Assembly: GCA_002424815.1 (NCBI GenBank)
Contig: DILB01000018.1
Span: forward strand, 1 to 64,000
DNA length: 64,000 bases
Reading direction: 5' to 3'
Source: Caryophanales bacterium UBA5603
GTDB taxonomy: Bacteria > Bacillota_I > Bacilli_A > Izemoplasmatales > Hujiaoplasmataceae
The notes under the pieces are model-generated. The model saw only the letters and a program-made list of their open reading frames with translations, made no database searches and was not told the origin of the DNA. This document shows, piece after piece, positions 43,886-50,771 of the stretch. Each line of letters begins with the position of its first letter. Positions within the stretch are counted from its first letter, which is position 1. A program made the translations under genes and the position numbers.

Positions 43886-44482
43886 ATGAAAGAACTAGAA
43901 AAAATTACCATCAATGATTTGGATTCAGTCGAGAAAGAAATTACGGCATCTAAAGTCTATTCGGAAGATATTGTTTGTGCTCGCGAACTAGTACTAAGGT
44001 TTCCAAAACACGGAAATGATGTGATTGAAACCATGTCAAAAATCGCTGTAATTGATGCCTTGAATAACACACAGACTTTTAGAAACAAAAGCGTTGTCTC
44101 TTTGAGGAAGCTAGCGTTCTTGATAAATGAAATAAAGGACATAGATGGAAGATTAGAAGCTGGTGATCCCTCACTAGTCTCAGAAATAGCAGAGATATAC
44201 CCAGGAAGAAAATTATACTCTTTTGCATCAAAATACTGTGCTATTCATAATCAAGAATTTTATATAAAAGACTCATATGCTAAATATGACAAAGTAGTAG
44301 TGAATAACCTTCCCCGATTTATCAAAACTACCAAAAAATCATATATTCATAAATATGATGTTTATATAAAAAAGATAGATGATGTAATAACTAATAATGG
44401 ATTATGTGGTATTCCTTTAATCAGGAAGAAGGTTGATCAGTATATCTGGTGGAAATATAGAAAGGAAAAAACCACAACTTAA
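43886..44482 (+). CDS. unrecognised 198-residue protein at the end of unit 2
   Basis: Not recognised. A soluble, Lys-rich, mostly helical protein. The middle segment LYSFASKYCAIHNQ followed by FYIKDSYAKYDK has the look of small proteins in which a conserved 'SFASK...HN...YPIYDSY' block recurs; some of these are HhH-base-excision-like, but I cannot confirm that. The end is basic with Trp (YIWWKYRKEK). AGAAAAAGGGG lies before the ATG. It is separated from the Sel1 gene by 144 bases without an obvious terminator, and ends 76 bases before repeat copy 2. Confidence 0.5.
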   Translation: MKELEKITINDLDSVEKEITASKVYSEDIVCARELVLRFPKHGNDVIETMSKIAVIDALNNTQTFRNKSVVSLRKLAFLINEIKDIDGRLEAGDPSLVSEIAEIYPGRKLYSFASKYCAIHNQEFYIKDSYAKYDKVVVNNLPRFIKTTKKSYIHKYDVYIKKIDDVITNNGLCGIPLIRKKVDQYIWWKYRKEKTTT

Positions 44483-44558
44483 TAATCTTCTATTTTATTT
44501 TGTAAACAATATGCTAGAGAAATATCAAAAAAATTCCTACTTAAGAAATGCATGAAAC

Positions 44559-44642
44559 GACTGAAAATCCATGTGTCGCCGGTTCAATTCCGGCCTGAGC
44601 CACCATACGGTACGTAATCTAGCCCTTTTAAGGGCTTTTTTT
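44559..44642 (+). repeat. tRNA-Phe 3'-half plus terminator, copy 2
   Basis: Core 44559-44606 differs from the native tRNA at one of 48 positions, followed by ACGGTACGTAAT and the terminator (44621-44642). It closes unit 2 (about 6.2 kb). The sequence just left of the core (ATGAAAC) is shared with copy 1 (TTGAAAC), so the relatedness extends beyond the tRNA part. Confidence 0.9.
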
Positions 44643-44653
44643 ATATTCATATA

Positions 44654-44682
44654 TTGACAAAAAAACTTGTATAAACTATAAT
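44654..44682 (+). promoter_or_regulatory. promoter of the abiE pair (unit 3)
   Basis: Consensus TTGACA, 17 bases, TATAAT, immediately after the copy 2 terminator. Confidence 0.8.
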
Positions 44683-44711
44683 AAAAGCATAAATGTCAAG
44701 GATGTGATTTT

Positions 44712-45302
44712 ATGTCGAGAGAAAAATTAAAGCAACTTATCGATAAAAGTGATGGCTACATTACTACAAAAGAGGCGAAGTCTTATGGAATTCATAGAGA
44801 ATATCTATCTCTATTTGTAAAAGAGGATAGTCTCATTCGTGTTTCAAATGGAATCTATCAAAAACCTAATACTTGGGATGATTTTTTATTTGAATTTCAG
44901 AAGAAGAAAAAGAGACTAATTTATTCACACGACACAGCTCTCTTTTTGCATGGGCTTTCTGACAGAGAACCAATCAAATATTCGGTAACACTTCCCACCG
45001 GATATAACACAAGTCAAATCAATAACGACAAAATAGTTGCATATACCATAAAAAAGGGTTTGTTTGATTTAGGTGGCACAAAAATTAATACAATATATGG
45101 AAACGAGATTGTTGTTTACGATGTAGAAAGAACCATTTGTGATGTGATTAGATCTAGAAACAAACTTGATAATAATCTAGTCAATGAATCAATAAAAAAA
45201 TACGTTAAATCTCAAAATAAGGATTTGATTAAATTAATGCAATATGCTAATTCTTTAGGAATTCAGAATGTTGTTAAAAAGTACATGGAGATTTTGCTAT
45301 GA
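44712..45302 (+). CDS. AbiEi-type antitoxin (unit 3)
   Basis: A 196-residue AbiEi-family protein: an N-terminal winged helix (KLKQLIDKSDGYITTKEAKSYGI) and a C-terminal antitoxin domain (SHDTALFLHGLSDREP; then EIVVYDVERTICDVIR). AbiEi represses its own promoter and counters AbiEii in a type IV toxin-antitoxin pair that aborts phage infection. It overlaps the toxin gene by four bases (ATGA). Start preceded by AAGGATGTGA. Strong consensus promoter, as expected for an autorepressed unit. Confidence 0.85.
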   Translation: MSREKLKQLIDKSDGYITTKEAKSYGIHREYLSLFVKEDSLIRVSNGIYQKPNTWDDFLFEFQKKKKRLIYSHDTALFLHGLSDREPIKYSVTLPTGYNTSQINNDKIVAYTIKKGLFDLGGTKINTIYGNEIVVYDVERTICDVIRSRNKLDNNLVNESIKKYVKSQNKDLIKLMQYANSLGIQNVVKKYMEILL

Positions 45303-46147
45303 ATTCAAGCGAACAATTAAAAGCACTTATTCGGAATAAATCGAAGACTTTAAATCTAAATGCCAATATTATATTAAGAAGTATTATCTTTGAATTCTTT
45401 CTAGAGAAACTTTCGCTTTCAAATTATTCAGACAGATTTATCATCAAAGGTGGTTTTCTGGTTTCGACAATGACTCAAATTAACTTGAGATCAACCATGG
45501 ATTTAGATATTACTTTGAAATCAATTAGTTTAAGTAAAAGTGAACTTGAAATTGTTATAAAAGACATAATATCGATTCCAACAAATGAGTCATTAATCAT
45601 GAACTTAGTTTCTATAGAAGAAATACGAGATACTGCAGAATATCCAGGTTTTCGAGTATCGTTACAAGTAAAATTTGATAATATAACTGAACTTATGAAG
45701 ATTGACTTTACAATAGGTGATATATTGACTCCTAATGAAGTAAATTTCAACTATAAAACGATGTTTGAAAACAAAATATTATATTTAAAATCATATAACA
45801 TTGAAACATTATTAGCTGAAAAGCTTGAAACCATATTTTCAAGGGGAATATTAAATACTCGTATGAGAGATTACTATGATGTGTTTATTCTTTTTCATTT
45901 AAAGGATAGTGAAATTGATTTCAATCTTCTTAAACAAGCTTTTGAAAACACATCAAAATCGAGAAACACTTACAATCAAATAAGCGATAACATAAAAAGC
46001 GTGTTAGATAGCATTAATAACGATCAAAACTTAGAAACAATGTGGAAAATTTATCAACAAAAATATCCTTTTGCTAAAGATATCGAATGGGATAATATAC
46101 TGAATAACCTGACGAGAATAACAAATCTGTTAGTTTTTAAAATTTAA
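45299..46147 (+). CDS. AbiEii-type nucleotidyltransferase toxin (unit 3)
   Basis: A 282-residue AbiEii/AbiGii family protein. The nucleotidyltransferase core shows FIIKGGFLVS near 45-54, then RSTMDLDIT near 65-73 (metal-binding DxD), and a later KIDFTIGD strand. The C-terminal half has the YNIETLLAEKLETIFSRG and RMRDYYDVFILF motifs of the family. It is thought to transfer nucleotides to tRNA or another target, causing growth arrest. Full length with no visible mutation. Confidence 0.85.
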   Translation: MNSSEQLKALIRNKSKTLNLNANIILRSIIFEFFLEKLSLSNYSDRFIIKGGFLVSTMTQINLRSTMDLDITLKSISLSKSELEIVIKDIISIPTNESLIMNLVSIEEIRDTAEYPGFRVSLQVKFDNITELMKIDFTIGDILTPNEVNFNYKTMFENKILYLKSYNIETLLAEKLETIFSRGILNTRMRDYYDVFILFHLKDSEIDFNLLKQAFENTSKSRNTYNQISDNIKSVLDSINNDQNLETMWKIYQQKYPFAKDIEWDNILNNLTRITNLLVFKI

Positions 46148-46300
46148 CATCCTAGAATAGATAAAATAAGACAATATTTTATTTCAATATTTTTTTAATT
46201 TCCCGAAAATCGCAAACTAACCTATTTTCATTACAAGTTTATTTTTGATTAGTAGAGCGCTATTCTATTAGCGAAAATCATAGAAAACACCAAAAGATGA

Positions 46301-46768
46301 ATGGATGGTCATATGGATATTATTCTAAGAAAAAGTATTAGAAGAATTATAGTATTAGAGCTGTTTTTTTTATCATTTGCCATGTGTATTATTGTACTAG
46401 CAATAATATCTTCATATCAATTGTTAATTTTTTCAGATATAAGATTTCCAGATATCTATTATGAATTTGAAGGAATGTATTTATTGTTTCTTTTGCTGTG
46501 TATAATGTTTTTAAACGAAATAGTTATCTTAATACATTTATTGGGTTTCATCAAATGGCGAAAGAATCTGTCTTGGATTAAATCGATTTTGATTATAGTT
46601 GTGATTCATGTTGTTGTGGGCGTATTGACTTTCTTATCGATTAAATATACTATAGCAGGATCAAATTCAATGGAAATCTCTAATGTATTTTATGTTTTTG
46701 TTTCATTATTCCTTATCGAATGTGTAATTATTGGATTCCTTTCTTATAGATTACATAAAACAAAATAA
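46301..46768 (+). CDS. small membrane protein (unit 3)
   Basis: A 155-residue protein with four predicted membrane segments (about 15-37, 55-80, 92-112 and 125-148) and short loops; no family recognised. The start is uncertain: ATGs at 46301 and 46313 are both possible and no strong ribosome binding site precedes either. It follows the AbiE toxin after a 150-base AT-rich gap and ends 86 bases before repeat copy 3. It could be a separate cargo gene. Confidence 0.45.
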   Translation: MDGHMDIILRKSIRRIIVLELFFLSFAMCIIVLAIISSYQLLIFSDIRFPDIYYEFEGMYLLFLLLCIMFLNEIVILIHLLGFIKWRKNLSWIKSILIIVVIHVVVGVLTFLSIKYTIAGSNSMEISNVFYVFVSLFLIECVIIGFLSYRLHKTK

Positions 46769-46854
46769 TAATCGTGACTCTCTTTAAATTATAGTAGTTT
46801 GAATTTATCTTACATAGCAATATAATATTATATATCGCCAGTTGTGCATGTAAA

Positions 46855-46937
46855 GACTGAAAATCCATGTGTCGCCGGTTCAATTCCGGCTCGAGCCACC
46901 ATACGGTACGTAATCTAGCCCTTTCAAGGGCTTTTTT
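46855..46937 (+). repeat. tRNA-Phe 3'-half plus terminator, copy 3
   Basis: Core 46855-46902 differs from the native tRNA at three of 48 positions, including a CT to TC swap in the acceptor arm; then ACGGTACGTAAT and terminator AGCCCTTTCAAGGGCT (46917-46937). It closes unit 3 (about 2.3 kb). The 356-base gap 46769-47124 holds this repeat and the unit 4 promoter; no gene is seen. Confidence 0.88.
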
Positions 46938-47000
46938 TATTGCAATAAACGACCTGTGAAAATAATCAATTTTTTATTGGTGGGATTATCTGATTGTAAA

Positions 47001-47029
47001 TTTACTTGTTTTTCTCCATATGATATACT
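47001..47029 (+). promoter_or_regulatory. promoter of the luxE-luxC pair (unit 4)
   Basis: TTTACT, 17 bases, TATACT with TGa before the -10; about 95 bases before the luxE-like start. Confidence 0.6.
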
Positions 47030-47124
47030 GATGACAGTAAAATCATAGCTGACGTTTGAGACGTATCTCTCATTTCGAGTTATTTTGACTAGATATCGAT
47101 GTGTCCATTGGATGAGGTGAAACA

Positions 47125-48243
47125 ATGAAAAAAACATACATTAGAAAACTTTTTATAAGCAGAAAAGTTTATGAACTTGGAAAAACAGATGACCTGTTTG
47201 TCAAAGCCATGCGAGAAAACGCTATTCATCATTATGAACATTGTCAGGATTACCAGCGTATTTTAGACCATGCGCAGTATAATCCATATAAAATTGAAAC
47301 AATGGAAGATGTCGTCAAACTTCCATTTTTACCGACACTATATTTCAAACATCACGAACTATATTCGAAGCCATTATGGAAACTTCCGATGAAAGCCACC
47401 TCTTCAGGGACCTCCACTGGGTTTAGAAGTAGAATCGCCATGAGTTTCGACGATTTATGGCGGGGATGGCAAATGGTTCGGAGGATATTTTCGTACCACA
47501 AGCTTTGGTCCTTAAAGCCCGTTATTTACTTGATTTTTGGTTATCAACCAACCAAACATTCCGAAGCGGGTATTATGAAAACGGCGCACGCATTCACGTT
47601 TATTGCTCCTGCCAAAAAGAGAATCTACGCAATCAAATGGACAAACAATGGATATCAGATCGATTTGGAATCGATGAAACAAGCCATGATCAAAGCATCC
47701 AAAGGAAGAACCCCGATAAGGACCATTGGGTTTCCGGCTTATACCTATTTTTTGCTTAAAGAAATGGCAGCTGAAGGAATCCACCTCTCGATGCCGAAAG
47801 GTTCGAAAATCACCATGGGAGGTGGGTGGAAACAGTTTTACGCCGAAAGAGTCGACAAACAGGAATTCTATCGACTTGTCAAAGAGGTTCTTGGAATTGA
47901 GGATACCGATTGTGTAGAGTTTTTTGGGGCTGTCGAACATCCAATTCTTTATACCGATTGCAGGGAACACCACTTTCATATACCCGTCTATTCAAGAGTT
48001 TTTATCAGAAATCCCGACACGTTCCAACCCGTTGAAAACGGTCAATTGGGGTTGATAAACCTTATCACGCCAATGGTTGAGGGGACGCCTTTATTATCAA
48101 TTATGACTGACGATCTCGGTATCCTTCATAATCATTGTGGATGTGGAGTAAGCACTCCGTGGCTTGAAATCATCGGCCGAGTTGGCATCAAGGATATCAC
48201 AACGTGCGCCCAAGGGGCGGAAACTATGTTAAAGGAGTCTTAA
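47125..48243 (+). CDS. LuxE-like acyl-protein synthetase (unit 4)
   Basis: A 372-residue protein of the LuxE family, which activates a fatty acid as acyl-AMP and carries it on a Cys. The nucleotide-binding motif TSSGTSTGFRSRI lies near 92-104; EFFGAVEHPILYTDC near 270 and the TDDLGILHNHCGCG segment near 330 fit the adenylate-forming fold. The last 12 residues contain a Cys (Cys361, ITTCAQGA), matching the acyl-carrying Cys near residue 364 of luminous-bacteria LuxE as I recall it. GAGGTGAAACA precedes the ATG. The partner reductase gene follows after one base. Confidence 0.82.
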   Translation: MKKTYIRKLFISRKVYELGKTDDLFVKAMRENAIHHYEHCQDYQRILDHAQYNPYKIETMEDVVKLPFLPTLYFKHHELYSKPLWKLPMKATSSGTSTGFRSRIAMSFDDLWRGWQMVRRIFSYHKLWSLKPVIYLIFGYQPTKHSEAGIMKTAHAFTFIAPAKKRIYAIKWTNNGYQIDLESMKQAMIKASKGRTPIRTIGFPAYTYFLLKEMAAEGIHLSMPKGSKITMGGGWKQFYAERVDKQEFYRLVKEVLGIEDTDCVEFFGAVEHPILYTDCREHHFHIPVYSRVFIRNPDTFQPVENGQLGLINLITPMVEGTPLLSIMTDDLGILHNHCGCGVSTPWLEIIGRVGIKDITTCAQGAETMLKES

Positions 48244-48244
48244 A

Positions 48245-49522
48245 ATGATTTTATATCAGGGAACCATATGGGAAGACCACAATCAAAAAGAACTGCTTTC
48301 AAGATTGAGAGAAGATTGTTACAATACCCTAGAGAAGGATAGTCGCCTTCTTTCAGAGGATGTGATAAACGCATGCGATCAACTCGCCAAACAAGTCAAA
48401 AGCGGCATTTATGATGGAATGATTCGGCCACTTCTTGAAGAGTTTGACATTCCTTATGACTATTTTATCCTCCAGTTACCCATGTTCGAAAAAGCGTCAT
48501 TGATGAAAAAAATTACCACTGAAATGGGTGAGATTGGTTTTTCATCAACCGATTTGAATGAGACAAATGAATTGGCGTTTTATCCGCTTGGCATACTGTT
48601 TCACATCGCTGCGGGAAACGTCGATGTCCTACCGGCTTACTCAGTCATTGAAGGATTGTTGGCAGGAAACATCAATATTCTTAAACTGCCCTCAGGGGAT
48701 CGGGGATTATCCGTAAAACTCTTGTCTGAACTGATTCGAATCGAACCCAAATTGAAACCTTACATCTATGTTTTTGATGTGCCTTCAACCGAAACTGAGA
48801 CCTTGAAACTGTTTGCGAACATAGCGGATGCGATTGTCGTTTGGGGCGGTGACGCAGCCATTAAGGCAGCTAGATCAATGGCTTCCGTGAACACTAAGAT
48901 TATCGAGTGGGGTCACAAATTGTCTTTTGCTTATGCGACGTTGGATTGCACCGATGAGGACTTAGCGGCCTTGGCACATCATATGGCAATGACAGATCAG
49001 GTTCTATGTTCATCAGCTCAAGGCATCTTTGTGGATACGGATTCGCGTGAAGCATTGGATGCTTTTGCGGACAGATTTTTCCACATTTTTCTTAATGCAA
49101 ACAAACAACATAAACCCATTCCTTACGGAATGAAGTGCAAGAATGCACTTCAACTTTATTATGAACAATTGCAGTTGGATGAAACGGACAAGAAACTATG
49201 GAAAAAAGACGGCATCAGCGTTGTGACATCTCCAGATAGCGATTTAGAACTATCAATGATGTTCAGAAGCGTTTGGGTGAAGATGTTGCCAAAAGCACAA
49301 CTCATTCATCGGCTAAAACCTCACAAGAGCCATTTGCAGACTGTAGGTCTTTTAACAACCAATCGACAGTTTGAAGATTTGAAATACCGTCTGATTCAAG
49401 CGGGGGTTACTCGAATCACGAAATCGAAAGACATGTCTCGAATCATAGTTGGCGAAAGCCATGACGGTATGTATCCTTTGAGATTATACAGTAGAGTCGT
49501 GGAATCCTACAAATCGGTGTGA
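48245..49522 (+). CDS. LuxC-like acyl-CoA/acyl-protein reductase (unit 4)
   Basis: A 425-residue LuxC family reductase of the aldehyde dehydrogenase superfamily. YPLGILFHIAAGNVDVLPAYS near 115 is the substrate/cofactor entry block, VVWGGDAAIKAAR near 197 the NADPH region, and DQVLCSSAQGIF near 255 holds the catalytic Cys. With LuxE it should reduce fatty acids to aldehydes. No LuxD thioesterase or luciferase (LuxAB) is in the window, so light emission is not implied. AAAGGAGTC precedes the start. It ends 50 bases before a decayed repeat copy. Confidence 0.82.
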   Translation: MILYQGTIWEDHNQKELLSRLREDCYNTLEKDSRLLSEDVINACDQLAKQVKSGIYDGMIRPLLEEFDIPYDYFILQLPMFEKASLMKKITTEMGEIGFSSTDLNETNELAFYPLGILFHIAAGNVDVLPAYSVIEGLLAGNINILKLPSGDRGLSVKLLSELIRIEPKLKPYIYVFDVPSTETETLKLFANIADAIVVWGGDAAIKAARSMASVNTKIIEWGHKLSFAYATLDCTDEDLAALAHHMAMTDQVLCSSAQGIFVDTDSREALDAFADRFFHIFLNANKQHKPIPYGMKCKNALQLYYEQLQLDETDKKLWKKDGISVVTSPDSDLELSMMFRSVWVKMLPKAQLIHRLKPHKSHLQTVGLLTTNRQFEDLKYRLIQAGVTRITKSKDMSRIIVGESHDGMYPLRLYSRVVESYKSV

Positions 49523-49571
49523 TATGTATGCACATTTGATGTAATTTTTTAACCAAATTTGCACATCAAAC

Positions 49572-49657
49572 AACTTATAATCCATGTGCCTCAGGTTCAA
49601 TTCCAACATGAGCCACCATACGGTACAAAATCTAGCCCTTTTAAGGGCTATTTTTAT
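49572..49657 (+). repeat. tRNA-Phe 3'-half plus terminator, copy 4 (decayed)
   Basis: Core 49572-49619 is recognisable but has about a dozen changes (AATCCATGTGCCTCAGG; AGCCACCAT kept), then ACGGTACAAAAT and terminator AGCCCTT/AAGGGCT (49634-49657). It closes unit 4 (about 2.7 kb). Confidence 0.8.
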
Positions 49658-49885
49658 ATCAGATAGATGTATTATTCTTGATTCAATTATTTCTCTTTTT
49701 CCAATTAATTAGTCTATAATTTTATTATTTTTAAAATTCATCCTATTAATAATTTTGATTTTATGGGATGTTATTAGACAAAATTTTGGCTATTACCATC
49801 CTATTTTTTGTGATTTTATTCTCCTTCTATTTCTATATTATGATTTTCACTCATTTTAGTTATAATTTTTACAGGATTTTGAGCC

Positions 49886-49933
49886 AAAAAAAGATGTTAA
49901 TAAACACTTTAATTGTGTCTAATAACATCTTTT
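49886..49933 (-). terminator. minus-strand terminator downstream of the KPEV microprotein gene
   Basis: A long imperfect hairpin: on the minus strand GATGTTATTAGACAC pairs with GTGTTTATTAACATC, followed by TTTTTTT. Confidence 0.7.
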
Positions 49934-50047
49934 ATAATGGGTTTAATTAATCTCTATTAATTTGAGTTCAAAATATTTTATAGACTTACTTTTTTTTGAT
50001 TCATTTCATCTTGAAAATGCTTTTATTGATAGTAAAATTAGGAAGAT

Positions 50048-50173
50048 TTATTTTTTGAATGGTTTTTGAGCGGGTTTCACTTCTGGCTTCGCTGCAGGTT
50101 TTGCGACGGGTTTCACTTCTGGTTTCGCTACAGGTTTCACTTCTGGTTTTTTGAATTCTGGTTTTTTTTCCAT
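50048..50173 (-). CDS. 41-residue Lys/Pro-rich repeat microprotein (unit 5)
   Basis: A short gene of 41 codons. The product is built from Lys-Pro-x-x units: KPEVKPVA occurs twice in tandem, followed by KPAAKPEVKPAQ and a KKPEF/KPFKK frame at both ends, with a net strong positive charge. Support for it being real: AAAGGAGGAAATATC directly before the ATG, a TTGTGC-16-TATAAT promoter at 50258-50285, and a strong terminator at 49886-49933, all on the minus strand. It is the only minus-strand gene in the 36.4-50.7 kb region. Probably extended (polyproline-like) and DNA- or envelope-binding; this is inference. Confidence 0.65.
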   Translation of the reverse strand: MEKKPEFKKPEVKPVAKPEVKPVAKPAAKPEVKPAQKPFKK

Positions 50174-50257
50174 GATATTTCCTCCTTTCATCATCATTTC
50201 ATTCAGCTTCTTACTTCTAGTAGGGAGCCTAATGAAATCATGATATTCCCAATCTTA

Positions 50258-50285
50258 ATTATATACCTATTTACATTTAGCACAA
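50258..50285 (-). promoter_or_regulatory. promoter of the KPEV microprotein gene
   Basis: On the minus strand TTGTGC, 16 bases, TATAAT, about 85 bases before the start codon. Confidence 0.6.
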
Positions 50286-50612
50286 GTGACGATTAAGCAC
50301 TTTCGAACATATTTTTACAAACAAACATACAATTATACCGGCTTGAAATTTAAGTGCAATTAATCATATAAATTATCGTAACAAAATATAAAAATTGTTA
50401 AAGAAATAGACGATTTGTTTGAATAATCGATCTCATATTTACTTAAAGAAAGATCGAAGAAAAAGTTAATTCATTGATTATGGCAATCCAAAAATCTGAA
50501 CGAAAACCAGAATGATCCTTTAAATGAGGATTCAGCAGATAATATATATTCATAAACCTTGAGCTTTATGAAAATGAATGATTATAATACTAAAATTACA
50601 TATGTTTCTTTA
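50286..50612. other. AT-rich stretch without a supportable gene (unit 5)
   Basis: No open frame of note. A short readable stretch near 50450-50517 (KIEEKVNSLIMAIQKSERKPE then stop) could be the tail of a decayed gene, but nothing upstream supports it. Likewise 49658-49885 holds no supportable gene; a 60-codon hydrophobic frame there lacks a ribosome binding site. Confidence 0.4.
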
Positions 50613-50672
50613 TTCAGTTTTTTGATTTGAGCTACCATATGGTATAAAATCTAGCCCTTTTAAGGCTTTTTT
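50613..50672 (+). repeat. tRNA-Phe 3' end plus terminator, copy 5 (most decayed)
   Basis: Only the last part of the tRNA is recognisable (TGAGCTACCAT against TGAGCCACCAT), then ATGGTATAAAATCTAGCCC, matching the spacer of copies 1-4, and a terminator missing one G (AGCCCTTTTAAGGCT, 50653-50672). It closes unit 5 and marks the far edge of the array. Confidence 0.65.
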
Positions 50673-50703
50673 GTTAGTAATTGACAGTTTTATCTATCTT
50701 ATC

Positions 50704-50731
50704 TTGTATCATATTTCGTTAGTGATATAAT
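50704..50731 (+). promoter_or_regulatory. promoter of the RCC1/InlB-repeat lipoprotein gene
   Basis: TTGTAT, 16 bases, TATAAT (50726-50731) with TGa before the -10. Confidence 0.65.
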
Positions 50732-50771
50732 GAAGATAAATGAACTAAAATATATATTTAGGAGGAAGACG

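Noticed and set aside
46937..47137. 66-codon minus-strand ORF before luxE
   Set aside because: Covers the luxE promoter and start; no recognisable features.
47512..47979. 155-codon minus-strand ORF
   Set aside because: Antisense of the LuxE-like gene; no ribosome binding site or family features.
38347..49657. CRISPR array from repeated tRNA-like blocks
   Set aside because: Repeats are kilobases apart, tRNA-derived and carry terminators; spacing and content do not fit CRISPR.
49768..49950. 60-codon hydrophobic ORF in unit 5
   Set aside because: No ribosome binding site, composition is just AT-rich Phe/Ile/Leu, and it runs into a minus-strand terminator.
50066..50296. 76-codon plus-strand ORF rich in Phe, Trp and His
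   Set aside because: It is the antisense of the KPEV microprotein gene, which has the better promoter, ribosome binding site and terminator.
36415..50612. Prophage
   Set aside because: No capsid, terminase, tail, lysis or integrase genes are visible.
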